Shown one piece after another: positions 33,632 through 42,510 of a stretch of DNA of 64,000 nt. The notes beneath the pieces were generated by a model. It ran no database searches, had not been told where the DNA came from, and saw only the letters and a list, made by a program, of their open reading frames with translations. Position 1 is the first letter of the stretch; each line of letters begins with the position of its first letter. This DNA is from Maribacter sp. 4G9. GTDB taxonomy: Bacteria; Bacteroidota; Bacteroidia; Flavobacteriales; Flavobacteriaceae. The translations under genes and the position numbers were made by a program. Location: positions 35,194 through 99,193 of the forward strand of contig NZ_MDGL01000065.1 in the NCBI RefSeq assembly GCF_002742265.1, read 5' to 3'.

Positions 33632-35101
33632 TCATATATCCTTTAAAAAACTACTGTACAGATCTTTGAACTGATAGCCTTCGGAAAAACGATGTTTGTT
33701 GAGTTTTTTATGTGAAACCAGTCCCCAAAGCAGCAACTCCTTCAAAAAATAAACATCCTCTTTTGGGAAGTTGGGCTGATAGGTTTCTATCACTTGGTTG
33801 AGTGGCGGAATACCGTCCAAGGCCCTTTTGTATTCCTCGTCCGTAAAATCGTCCAATAATTCAAAGCCTTCACCTTGAAAAAACCAATGTAACAGTTCAT
33901 CATAGGGAGTTTCCACGTCCTTACGTTGCAGCTTGTTAATTTTTGGGGAAAACTCGGGAAACAGGGACTTTACCGCTTCGTCTATCAAGATTTCCGCGAC
34001 GGCATCGGCACCTTCCTGTTCGCCTTCATAAACCAATTCAATTTTACCGGTAATGGCAGGAATAACTCCTAAAAAATCACTTAACCGAACCATAGTAGTC
34101 TCGGCGCCGGTCAATAAGGCCCTCCGTTCCGCCGTACTCAACAAATTCTCGAAAGCGGTAATGCTCGTACGGGCACTGACACCGCTCTTTGCATCTACAT
34201 ACTCACTGTTCCTGGCCTCAAAACTAATCTGCTCCAATAAATCCTTGGCCAAATCCGGAACATACACGGCATCGGATTGTCTTTGGTCCAAATTGGCCTC
34301 TTGCTCGGTGATCCTTCTGGCCGTTTCAATATCATCCGGATAATGGGTGAGAATTTGGGAACCAATCCTATCCTTCAACGGCGTCACAATGCTTCCCCTA
34401 TTGGTATAATCCTCCGGATTGGCCGTGAAGACAAACTGTATATCCAAAGGCAGTCGGAGTTTAAAGCCCCTGATCTGTATATCACCCTCCTCCAAAATGT
34501 TGAACAGGGAAACTTGGATACGTGCCTGAAGATCGGGAAGCTCATTGATCACAAAAATACAGCGATTGGCCCTAGGTATCATTCCAAAATGGATCACACG
34601 ATCATCCGCATAGGACAATTTCAAATTTGCAGCTTTGATAGGGTCTACGTCCCCGATCAAATCGGCCACCGTAACATCCGGTGTTGCCAGTTTCTCATAG
34701 AACCTTTCGCTTTTGGGCAACCAATCAATAGGTGTATCATCTCCTTTTTCGGCTATTAGTTCCTTGGCGTAGCGGGACATGGGTGCCAAGGGATCGTCAT
34801 TGATTTCCGAACCTTCCACAATGGGAATGTAATCGTCCAACAAATTCACCATCAATCGCGCCAGTCGTGTTTTCGCCTGACCCCTTAATCCTAAGAGGTT
34901 GATGTTATGTCGCGAGAGAATCGCCCGTTCCAGTTCCGGGATTACGGAATCTTCATAACCCCAAACCCCCGTGAAGGTTTCCGCTCCCGACTTTATACGC
35001 TCACGCAGGTTTTCCCTTAACTCGTCCTTAATGCTTTTCGATTGATAACCGGCCTTTTTTAAGGCTCCCAATGTTTCTATTTCTTTATAATTCAAGCTCA
35101 T
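33632..35101 (-). CDS. MoxR/ChlI-type AAA+ ATPase
   Basis: 489-residue AAA+ ATPase related to magnesium-chelatase subunit I and MoxR. The P-loop appears as GLRGQAKTRLAR, Walker B as CIFVINELPDL, sensor 1 as QFVFTANPEDYTNRG, with an arginine-finger/sensor 2 region in LKDRIGSQILTHYP. In the MoxR family such ATPases act as chaperones that insert metal or activate a partner with a von Willebrand A domain, and a VWA protein is encoded next, 296 bases upstream. No chlorophyll or cobalamin genes are nearby, so chelatase activity is not suggested. The Walker A residues G-x-x-x-x-K-T differ slightly from consensus (GQAKTR). Confidence 0.87.
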   Translation of the reverse strand: MSLNYKEIETLGALKKAGYQSKSIKDELRENLRERIKSGAETFTGVWGYEDSVIPELERAILSRHNINLLGLRGQAKTRLARLMVNLLDDYIPIVEGSEINDDPLAPMSRYAKELIAEKGDDTPIDWLPKSERFYEKLATPDVTVADLIGDVDPIKAANLKLSYADDRVIHFGMIPRANRCIFVINELPDLQARIQVSLFNILEEGDIQIRGFKLRLPLDIQFVFTANPEDYTNRGSIVTPLKDRIGSQILTHYPDDIETARRITEQEANLDQRQSDAVYVPDLAKDLLEQISFEARNSEYVDAKSGVSARTSITAFENLLSTAERRALLTGAETTMVRLSDFLGVIPAITGKIELVYEGEQEGADAVAEILIDEAVKSLFPEFSPKINKLQRKDVETPYDELLHWFFQGEGFELLDDFTDEEYKRALDGIPPLNQVIETYQPNFPKEDVYFLKELLLWGLVSHKKLNKHRFSEGYQFKDLYSSFLKDI

Positions 35102-35397
35102 ATTTTTTTCGTTGTTCGTTTTTAGTTGTTGGTTATTCCCTTCGGCTTACTTCGACATAGTTTACCTTGAGCGAAGCCGAAAGGCTCAGTACAGGCCGCT
35201 CAGGGCAAGCGTTGTTGGAGGTCGCTTTTCTCCAAACGCTCTACCCCGTACACTTAATTATTAATTGCTTACTGCTAACTGTACACTGAAAACTGACCAC
35301 TTATAACTTTTCACCTTTAACTCTTAACTTTTAACTCTTAACTTTTAACTCTTAACTCTTAACTCTTAACTCTTAACTCTTAACTCTTAACTCTTAA
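35102..35397. other. Gene-less spacer with decayed repeats between the MoxR and VWA genes
   Basis: Contains an imperfect inverted segment around TTCGGCTT...AAGCCGAA (about 35141-35198), then AAGCGTTGTTGG, and ends in a heptanucleotide array. The related text CCCTTCGGCTCCGCTCAGGGCGAGCG recurs at 36826-36852. No coding frame is supported. Confidence 0.6.
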
Positions 35398-35399
35398 CT
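35317..35399. repeat. Tandem heptanucleotide repeat (TTAACTC)n
   Basis: From about 35345 there are eight uninterrupted copies of TTAACTC, preceded by variants with TTAACTT. The array runs to the stop codon of the VWA gene (35398-35400). Similar but dispersed AACTCTTAACTT text occurs at 36760-36800 and 36980-37025. Confidence 0.9.
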
Positions 35400-36558
35400 A
35401 ACGTAGCTTTTTCCTTCGGTTCGACTCATAATCCTCGAAAATCATTTCTCCCAATCCCTTTAATCCGGTAAAAAAAGCCTTGCCCTTGTTGGCTTCCGTA
35501 AAATGACGGATAAACTGCATTAAATACGGGTCTTGCGCAATCATAAAGGTAGTAATGGGGATATGGAGTTTTCGGGCCTGCCGGGCCATATTGTAACATT
35601 TTTCCACAATATAGTCGTCCAAGCCGACGCTGTTCTTATAATAGGTTCCATCGGGCATGCGCAGGCAGCTGGGCTTTCCATCGGTAATCATAAATATCTG
35701 TTTGTTCGTGTTCCGCTTTCGGCGAAGCATATCCATCGCCAACTGCAATCCTGCCACCGTATTGGTATGATAGGGTCCTACTTTCAAATACGGTAAATCC
35801 TTTATGGGAATGGGCCATGCGTCGTTTCCAAAGACCAAAATATCCAAGGTATCCTTGGGGTATCGGGTGGTAATAAGTTCCGATAGGGCCATAGCTACCT
35901 TTTTCGCCGGAGTAATCCGATCCTCCCCGTACAGAATCATACTGTGACTGATGTCGATCATTAAAATAGTACTCATCTGGGCCTTGTATTGGGTATCCTC
36001 CACGACAAGGTCCTCCTCGCTCAGGTTAAAACTACCTATGCCATGGTTCACTTGGGCGTTTTTAAGGCTTTCCGTCATGGAGATGTGTTCCAGTCCGTCG
36101 CCATAGCGGTATTCCCTAAAATCACCGGTATGTTCGTCGCCTTGTCCCGATTTGCCCGTTTTGTGGTTTCCCGCCCCGCTGCGTTTTAGTTTCCCAAAAA
36201 TTTGGTCCAGCGCACGCTGACGAATAATTCGCTCCATTTTTGCCGTAATGGAAATATTTCCACCGCCGGAACCTTCGCCATCCTCGCCATCTTTCCCCAT
36301 TTCGCCGCCGCCGTCCTCAAATTCTTCCTGAATATACCCTTTGGCCTTCAAATCTTCTATAAAGTCATCAATGGTATAGTTCTCATCGGTGAGCTCATAT
36401 TCTTTGTCCAATTCGCGTAGCCAATCTATGGCCTCGTCAAAATCGCCTGAAGTATGGGTGATGAGTTCCTGAAAAATATCAAAAAGTTTGTCAAAAGGAG
36501 ATTGTTCCGGAGCTTCATAGGGCACAAACCGAAATCCTTTTCTTGTATTCATAGCCAT
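35398..36558 (-). CDS. VWA-domain protein, partner of the MoxR-type ATPase
   Basis: 386 residues. An N-terminal helical part (about 1-80) and a Gly/Asp/Glu-rich linker (EEFEDGGGEMGKDGEDGEGSGGG-type composition) precede a von Willebrand A domain with an intact metal site: MIDISHSM (DxSxS), the Thr of RYPKDTLDI region and ITDGKPS. This is the CoxE/YeaD-like arrangement usually paired with MoxR ATPases, and the ATPase gene lies downstream in the same direction. It has no signal peptide or membrane helix, so the complex should be cytosolic. The target is unknown. The stop codon abuts the heptamer array. Confidence 0.87.
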   Translation of the reverse strand: MAMNTRKGFRFVPYEAPEQSPFDKLFDIFQELITHTSGDFDEAIDWLRELDKEYELTDENYTIDDFIEDLKAKGYIQEEFEDGGGEMGKDGEDGEGSGGGNISITAKMERIIRQRALDQIFGKLKRSGAGNHKTGKSGQGDEHTGDFREYRYGDGLEHISMTESLKNAQVNHGIGSFNLSEEDLVVEDTQYKAQMSTILMIDISHSMILYGEDRITPAKKVAMALSELITTRYPKDTLDILVFGNDAWPIPIKDLPYLKVGPYHTNTVAGLQLAMDMLRRKRNTNKQIFMITDGKPSCLRMPDGTYYKNSVGLDDYIVEKCYNMARQARKLHIPITTFMIAQDPYLMQFIRHFTEANKGKAFFTGLKGLGEMIFEDYESNRRKKLR

Positions 36559-37033
36559 ACTATAAAATTAACATATTTGAACGTGATGTGAACGCTTTTT
36601 AGGAAATGTTAACGCTTGTTGGTTATTGGTTGATGGTTGATGGTTGCTTGTTATTCTTTATTGGCGGTTGGATATTGGCTTTTGGGATTTGAGATTTTGG
36701 TTTTCTAGTAATTGTTTATTGTTAATTGTAAACCAACTATTAACCAGAACTTCAAACTTGAAACTAGAAACTCTTAACTTGGAACTCTTAACTCTGAACT
36801 ATTATAGCTATTGGCTTTTGGTTGTTCCCTTCGGCTCCGCTCAGGGCGAGCGTTGTTGGTTGTTGGTTGTTCGTTGTTCGTTGCTTGTTATTCGCTGTTG
36901 GCGGTTGACTTTTGGGATTTGGGATTCTTTTTACTGATAATTGACAACCGTTAACTTTTCATTTTTCATTTTTAGTTTTTCACTTATAACTTTTAACTAT
37001 TAACTTGAAACTATTAACTTTTAACTAACCTCC
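36559..37033. repeat. 475-bp low-complexity spacer with internal duplications
   Basis: Two diverged copies of the same text, about 36640-36700 and 36880-36935 (shared words TTGCTTGTTATTC, TTGGCGGTTG and CTTTTGGGATTTG), joined by GTTGGTTGTT and AACTCTTAACTT strings. No coding frame is supported. It separates the VWA gene from the DUF1853 gene, which face away from each other. Confidence 0.65.
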
Positions 37034-37849
37034 GTGTCCACTCATTTAGCCCGACAATTCACCGGATTTCTAAACACTCCGCCCCTATGGAAGAATACCC
37101 AGTTTGGGATTACCCAGTTTGAATTTCCGGAGGTGGAGATGTCCGGGGTCACCCCCACCCCCATTCCCCAAAAAATACGTCTTGGTCATCAAATGGAACA
37201 TGTGTGCAAACAATTATTGGACGCCTCCCCTGACTATGAAGTCTTGTTGTACAATGAACCCGTAAGGCAGGGCAAGCGGACCTTGGGGGAAATTGATTAT
37301 ATCCTTCGGGAAACAGCTACGGGACAGATCATCCATTTGGAGCTGACCTATAAGTTTTACATCATAGACACCCAGATTTCCGAACCCATACACCAGCTGA
37401 TAGGCCCCAACCGGCGGGACATGTTCTTTACCAAAATGGAAAAAATCAAGAACGAGCAGTTTACCCTGCTCCACGCCCCATCTGGAAAAAAAGTGTTGGC
37501 TGAAAACGGTATTCCTACCGAAAACATCCAACACCAAACCTGTTACAAGGCCCAGTTGTTCGAACCCTACCAAAGTAAGGCAATCAATATCCGACCCTTG
37601 AATCCCCATTGCATTATGGGCTATTGGCTTAGATTGGAGGATTTACGGGGGTCCGACTTCCAAGCCTATGAATTTTACATTCCCTATAAAACGGAATGGG
37701 TTGTGGCACCTCACGAAGACGTGGCTTGGATGTCTCATTACGAAACCCTTTTGGAGGTCAACATGCGTCTCCTCAAAGAAAACGCTCCTATGCTTTGGGT
37801 TAAAAAAGGGCCTGACACGTTTGAAAAATGTTTCGTGGTCTGGTGGTAG
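37034..37849 (+). CDS. DUF1853 family protein
   Basis: 271 residues, cytosolic. The central block GKRTLGEIDYILRETATGQIIHLELTYKFYI resembles the PD-(D/E)xK-like core E-x-D...E-x-K that characterises the DUF1853 family, so a nuclease-type fold is possible but unproven. It starts at GTG (37034), since no ATG precedes the family-like N terminus. It is transcribed divergently from the VWA gene, across a decayed spacer with repeated text. Nothing nearby explains its role. Confidence 0.75.
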   Translation: MSTHLARQFTGFLNTPPLWKNTQFGITQFEFPEVEMSGVTPTPIPQKIRLGHQMEHVCKQLLDASPDYEVLLYNEPVRQGKRTLGEIDYILRETATGQIIHLELTYKFYIIDTQISEPIHQLIGPNRRDMFFTKMEKIKNEQFTLLHAPSGKKVLAENGIPTENIQHQTCYKAQLFEPYQSKAINIRPLNPHCIMGYWLRLEDLRGSDFQAYEFYIPYKTEWVVAPHEDVAWMSHYETLLEVNMRLLKENAPMLWVKKGPDTFEKCFVVWW

Positions 37850-37992
37850 GGTTTTTCTGATGGTATAGTTGATAACTCTAAGTAACACAAAAGTTCTCTA
37901 TATATTTTCAATAGTTGGAAAGGAGTATCTTGTTCCGTATATGAGAGATATATAAATCATATGATTTGTATTCCTAAGTTGGCAAACATTTG

Positions 37993-38829
37993 ATGAAAGA
38001 GAGAATACCGTATATGCTGATAGGGTCAGGTTTTGGACAAAAAGCAGAAACCCCACGAGAACCTTCATTTTTCTTCCCTTCCAAAAAAGCCCAGGTGCAG
38101 GTGGTTGGCACATTCCATATGTACTACCCCAATCTTGACGTGGTGAAAATATCCGATGTGCAAAAAATAGATGTTCTGGAAGCACCCAAAAAAACGGAAC
38201 TAACCGAGGTGATACATTATATTAAGACCTTTAAGCCAACCAAAATAGCCATTGAAGCCTTTCCTAGTTGGAACGCGACCGAAAAACTAAGAAAGTATAA
38301 GGAAAATGCCTACCGAAATGAACGGGACGAGCGATTTCAAATCGCGATGCGATTGGCGACCGAACTTGGTCTGGATACCCTTTACAGTATTGACGCGGAA
38401 TCATTTGACCCAGAAATAGAAAAACTCGATTCAATTTTCTATCAAAGACTCATTAAGGACTTTGATTTTGAAAGCAACGACCCATACCAAAAAATGTACA
38501 TGGATTTTTATGACTATAGTAATACCGTGGTCACCAAAATGAACATGCTAGACTACTTCAAATATATCAATTCCAAGGAATTTCATAAAGTGGAATACGG
38601 TGGCTATTTAGTTGGTGATTTCAAACTTGATAATTTCAGGGGAGCTGATATCCTATCGATTTGGTGGTACAATAGAAATCTAAGGATCTATAGAAACCTT
38701 CAGGAAATTAGCACCAGCACCAATGATAAAATTTTGGTCCTGTTTGGAAATGGGCATGCTTCCATTTTACGACAATTGATTGAAAGCTCTTCAGAATTTG
38801 AATTTATTAAGTTTAATAATTTAGATTAA
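37993..38829 (+). CDS. DUF5694-like protein (TraB/EreA-related fold)
   Basis: About 279 residues from ATG at 37993. The motif order VQVVGTFHM (G-T-F-H), VLEAPKK, TKIAIEAFPSWN and the C-terminal LVLFGNGHASIL (G-N-G-H-A-x-x-L) is that of the DUF5694/TraB-like hydrolase group, in which paired GxxH and E residues line the active site. No proper signal peptide or membrane helix is visible. Known relatives include putative metallohydrolases; the substrate is unknown. It stands alone and is followed by AT-rich sequence that may form a weak hairpin. Confidence 0.7.
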   Translation: MKERIPYMLIGSGFGQKAETPREPSFFFPSKKAQVQVVGTFHMYYPNLDVVKISDVQKIDVLEAPKKTELTEVIHYIKTFKPTKIAIEAFPSWNATEKLRKYKENAYRNERDERFQIAMRLATELGLDTLYSIDAESFDPEIEKLDSIFYQRLIKDFDFESNDPYQKMYMDFYDYSNTVVTKMNMLDYFKYINSKEFHKVEYGGYLVGDFKLDNFRGADILSIWWYNRNLRIYRNLQEISTSTNDKILVLFGNGHASILRQLIESSSEFEFIKFNNLD

Positions 38830-38836
38830 ATAAAAT

Positions 38837-38883
38837 AATTTAAATTCTTAAATATCAGGTTATTAAAAATATTTAAATTTTTG
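38837..38883 (+). terminator. Possible AT-rich terminator after the DUF5694 gene
   Basis: AATTTAAAT (38837-38845) pairs with ATTTAAATT (38871-38879) followed by TTTTTG. The stem contains only A-T pairs and the loop is 25 bases, so the call is weak. Confidence 0.3.
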
Positions 38884-39408
38884 TTATTACCACTAATAAG
38901 TACTACTTTCAAGTTTTGGCGACTCTACGGGCTTGATAGGTTAAATCCCGTTTTGGGATGATACAAAATAGCAAATCATAACACTGCCATACGGGACCTA
39001 GCTGTGCGAGGTTTGCAACTTCGTACCTTTCTGAGTAAGGAATAAGAGTGAACGAAAATTGGAAAAGTGATGGCTGCGTATTTCTTGGTAAGCTGCGAAG
39101 TTACAAACCTCGCAGAGCGGGGCGCAATATCATTTAGTTGGCAAGTTAAATGCTTGAAATTCATTTTGGTTTTACCCAAATTTTAGATTTCAGGTATAGG
39201 GCATTGTAAATTGGAGGTGTAATCCTTAATTCTTTTATATTAAGGCTTTAGGGGATATAAAATGGTATTGGAAGTCTAGATACCACCTTTGGGTAATAAA
39301 TACATTCATACCATAAGAAATAAAATCTATCTTTAGTAGAATAGTTGCTGATCCAAGCGCTATTAAAAAATCGGTAAAAGGGAACGTACGAAACAAAAAG
39401 TGAATTCT
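38884..39408. other. Intergenic region ahead of the sulfatase gene
   Basis: About 525 bases with no supported gene. The inverted-repeat element at 39001-39117 lies in it, and about 290 bases of AT-rich sequence separate that element from the sulfatase start. Confidence 0.55.
39001..39117. repeat. Inverted-repeat element (CGAGGTTTGCAACTTCG ends)
   Basis: Left arm at 39001-39023 (GCTGTGCGAGGTTTGCAACTTCG) and right arm at about 39091-39117 (complementary, CGAAGTTACAAACCTCGC) pair at about 20 of 22 positions around a 67-bp middle. A related single arm, TTTGCAACTTCGCAGC, occurs at 33146-33161 next to hairpin repeat family 2. It looks like a small non-autonomous palindromic element. Confidence 0.7.
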
Positions 39409-40854
39409 ATGATAAAAATTTTGATACTACCACTGCTTTTCTTCATGGCAACTTTTTTATCGGCCCAAGTTAAACACCCCAATATCATTGTAATTGTGGT
39501 AGACGATATGAGATATGACGAATGGGGCGGCGGTGGTCATAGCTTTCTTAAAACGCCAACCATAGATAAATTGGCAAATGAAGGCACTAGGTTCAGTAGG
39601 GCCTACCATACGGTTCCCTTGTGTTCGCCCAATCGTGCCAGTATCCTTACCGGGCAATATCCATCGAGACACGGTATACTGGACAACACCTCTAGAAACC
39701 AGGCAAGTTTTATGCTGGACCTTTTCCCAAAATACCTCCAATCAGCTGGGTATAAAACAGCCCATGTGGGCAAATGGCACATGGGAAATAGCCCAAAACC
39801 GAGACCAGGTTATGATTATTGGTTGTGCATGGAAGGACAAGGAAAAACGTATGACCCAAAACTCTATGAAGGCGACCAAGAGTATCAGTATGAAGGATAC
39901 ATTACTGATATTTTTACGGAAAAATCCGTGGATTTTATAAAGAAATCCGCTGATTCCCCTTTCTTTCTATACATAGGACATAAAGCGGTCCATCCAGAGG
40001 CAGTCCAAAGAGATGATGGCACCACAGATTTATCCGTTCCAAAAGCTTTTATCCCGGCAGATAGACATAAAGGAACATACTCGAATGAAGAATATAAAAG
40101 GAGTATTTCGTATTCAGTAACTGGTCTCGTAGAGGAAGGTAAACCAGTTATTCAAAATGCCTTTAAAATTCGCTCAACGACCATAGAAAATGACTCCCTT
40201 TGGATACCTGCGATCGACTTGGGCGTTTCGGATACTTCCATAAGGGACAGGGCAGAGATGATGTTGGCCGTGGACGAAAGCCTTGAAAAAATATGGAATA
40301 CCTTAAAGGAATTGAAAATAGACGATCAAACAACTATTATCCTTACTAGTGATAATGGCTATTTTTTTGGAGAGCACGGGTTTTCATTGGAACGAAGAAT
40401 GCCTTACGAAGAGTCTATTAAAGCGCCTTTACTAATAAAAAATGCCAGTATTAAAAATCCAGTTTCCGTGGTTGATGGGCTTGTTCTTTCTATTGATATA
40501 GCTGCCACCGCACTGGATATAGCCAATATTGAAATACCTAATTCCATTCAAGGAAAATCATTACTCCCTTTAATTAAGGGGGAAACGGAGGCCATCCGGT
40601 TGGGTGCTTTCGTTGAATATTACAGCCATGAAAATCCATTCCCTTGGACGGCCCAATTAGACTACAGGGTAGTGGTTGACGATAGGTTTAAATATATTAA
40701 GTGGTTGCGTTTTGACGAAGCGGAACTATATGATTTGGTCAATGATCCTTTTGAACAACATAACCTGATCCATCAACCGGCCTATGCAACCATTGTGGCA
40801 CAAATGCAAAACCAAATGAAAAACCTTCAATTAGAGGCACTTGGATTAAAATAG
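39409..40854 (+). CDS. S1-family (formylglycine-dependent) sulfatase, secreted
   Basis: 481 residues from ATG at 39409, with a signal peptide (MIKILILPLLFFMATFLSAQ). The catalytic motif CSPNRASILTG (C-x-P-x-R) supplies the Cys converted to formylglycine, following metal residues VVDDMRYDEWG. HVGKWHMGN and the late block LTSDNGYFFGEHG complete the site. It probably removes sulfate from a polysaccharide or sugar outside the cytoplasm, as in marine bacteria growing on algal glycans. No SusC/SusD pair or glycoside hydrolase is adjacent, so it is an orphan. It is bracketed by repeat-rich spacers. A maturase gene is not in the window. Confidence 0.92.
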   Translation: MIKILILPLLFFMATFLSAQVKHPNIIVIVVDDMRYDEWGGGGHSFLKTPTIDKLANEGTRFSRAYHTVPLCSPNRASILTGQYPSRHGILDNTSRNQASFMLDLFPKYLQSAGYKTAHVGKWHMGNSPKPRPGYDYWLCMEGQGKTYDPKLYEGDQEYQYEGYITDIFTEKSVDFIKKSADSPFFLYIGHKAVHPEAVQRDDGTTDLSVPKAFIPADRHKGTYSNEEYKRSISYSVTGLVEEGKPVIQNAFKIRSTTIENDSLWIPAIDLGVSDTSIRDRAEMMLAVDESLEKIWNTLKELKIDDQTTIILTSDNGYFFGEHGFSLERRMPYEESIKAPLLIKNASIKNPVSVVDGLVLSIDIAATALDIANIEIPNSIQGKSLLPLIKGETEAIRLGAFVEYYSHENPFPWTAQLDYRVVVDDRFKYIKWLRFDEAELYDLVNDPFEQHNLIHQPAYATIVAQMQNQMKNLQLEALGLK

Positions 40855-41190
40855 TGATTCAAAAATGCTATGCAATAGATTCGTATTTTAATTATTGGTA
40901 AAAAGGATCAAAATGCTTGAAGAACAACGAATAGATTTTGCGAATCCAAAATTGATTGTAACACTTTTGGTAGGGCTCAATGTTTGAACCCTAATGGGGT
41001 TTGTTGGCCTACTTTCTGCTGACGCCTTCTACGAGTGTAAAATGCACGAGGCTCTTTATTCTTTTTTAGTGCACCGTCCATTTAATAAAACTACGGCAGT
41101 TGACCCGGTTTTTTTGTAATATTGAATAAAGCGAAGTGGGAGGTAGCATTACGTGGCCAATTTCCCGCAATTTTAAATCCTTTAAATTAC
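40855..41190. other. Intergenic region ahead of the pirin gene
   Basis: About 335 bases. The longest plus-strand frame is a 24-codon fragment, which I do not call. A weak promoter-like pair (TTG near 41100, TAATATTG about 16 bases later) precedes the pirin start at 41191. Confidence 0.45.
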
Positions 41191-42075
41191 ATGACAAACG
41201 ATCAAATTCTTGTAGATGAAAAACCTGCGGATATTGGTCAGTTTACCGTAGGTAGGTTATTGCCCATACGTAAAAAACGCCAAGTAGGTCCGTTTACCTT
41301 TATAGACCACATGGGACCCGTTGACTTAGGCAACGGCAAATACATGGACGTGGACCAACATCCTCATACCGGCTTGAGTACCCTGACCTACCTTTTTGAA
41401 GGCGAAATAGCACATAAGGATAGTACCGGTGCCAATCAAATCATTACCCCTGGCGATGTAGGTTTTATGACCTCCGGTAAGGCCGTGACCCATACGGAAC
41501 GCACCCCGGATCATCTACGTACTGGCTCCCGATTTACAATGCACGGGTATCAGGTTTGGGTGGCGCTACCCGAGAAATTGGAAGACATGGAACCTAATTT
41601 TCAGTTTATCCCCAAAGAAAAATTACCCCATTGGCAGGACGGTCAAACCCAATATACCTTGGTAGCAGGCACGGGATATGGTCGGCAATCACCTCTAAAA
41701 GTCTATTCTCCCCTATTTATGCTGAAAATTGCGAGTCCGGAGGAACAAACTATTAAAATCAATGGGGAACTGGAAGGGGAAATTGCCATTGTGGTGGTTA
41801 CGGGAAGCGTCTTTGAAAAAGATTCGGAAATCAAGGCAGGACAAATGTTGATTTCCAAAACGGAAGACCATTGTAACATCCATGTAACCAAAAACACCCA
41901 ATTATTGTTATTTGGGGGCAAACCTTTGGGCCGGGAACATTATTTACTTTGGAATTTTGTATCCTCAAGCCGCGAGAAACTAAAACAGGCCAAACAGGAC
42001 TGGATGGAGAAAAAATTTCCCAGAGTACCGGGCGATAATACGTATATTCCCTTTCCTGAAATGCGGTTGAAGTAA
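41191..42075 (+). CDS. Pirin-family bicupin protein
   Basis: 294 residues from ATG at 41191. The N-terminal cupin carries the metal triad in MDVDQHPHTGLSTLTYLFEGE and KAVTHTERT (two His close together, Glu, and a later His), as in pirins. The second cupin is metal-free in most relatives. Known activities in the family include quercetin 2,3-dioxygenase and transcription-cofactor roles; nothing in the sequence decides. A longer frame from 41122 lacks family-like sequence and was rejected. It precedes a region of dispersed repeats. Confidence 0.9.
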   Translation: MTNDQILVDEKPADIGQFTVGRLLPIRKKRQVGPFTFIDHMGPVDLGNGKYMDVDQHPHTGLSTLTYLFEGEIAHKDSTGANQIITPGDVGFMTSGKAVTHTERTPDHLRTGSRFTMHGYQVWVALPEKLEDMEPNFQFIPKEKLPHWQDGQTQYTLVAGTGYGRQSPLKVYSPLFMLKIASPEEQTIKINGELEGEIAIVVVTGSVFEKDSEIKAGQMLISKTEDHCNIHVTKNTQLLLFGGKPLGREHYLLWNFVSSSREKLKQAKQDWMEKKFPRVPGDNTYIPFPEMRLK

Positions 42076-42105
42076 GACGCATTGCATCTGTTTCTAGTTA
42101 TACAA

Positions 42106-42430
42106 TGTCATTTCAAACCTGTCAGACTATATATAATAGTATGAAATACGCACTATTATTTCGAACCTGTCAGACTGAGCGCAGTCGAAGTCGACTGCCA
42201 GAATCGTGAGAAATCTGAAGATTCAATACGAGATTTCTCAGTTGTTGCCCTCTTTCGAAATGACAGTAATAATCGAATGCTCATTTCTAACCTGTTAAAG
42301 CAAGTGTCATTTCGAACCTGTCAGACTGAGCGGAGTCGAAATCGACCGTAAGGAGGGTGAGAAATCTAAGGAACCAGAAATAGATTCCTTGTCGCCCCGA
42401 TATTAATCGGAGCTCTATCGGAAAGACAAT
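42106..42430. repeat. Cluster of three TGTCATTTCGAACCTG-family repeats
   Basis: A truncated copy at 42106-42128, a second at about 42155-42265 that ends CGAAATGACAG, and a third at 42305-42426. The units share TTTCGAACCTGTCAGACTGAGCG at the start, a segment near GAGAAATCT, and end at or near TGACA or GACAAT, so the termini are mutually inverted. These occupy most of the 435-bp gap ahead of the ADP-ribosylglycohydrolase gene; the remainder shows no coding frame. Confidence 0.85.
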
Positions 42431-42510
42431 ACCCCAAAATCAAAGTTGCCCATGTGCGCGCTATACCCTATTTTTAAGTAGTGACCAAACCGATTTTTAA
42501 TATCCCTAGT

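Noticed and set aside
35317..35399. CRISPR array
   Set aside because: The repeat unit is seven bases without spacers, and no cas genes are present; it is a simple tandem repeat.
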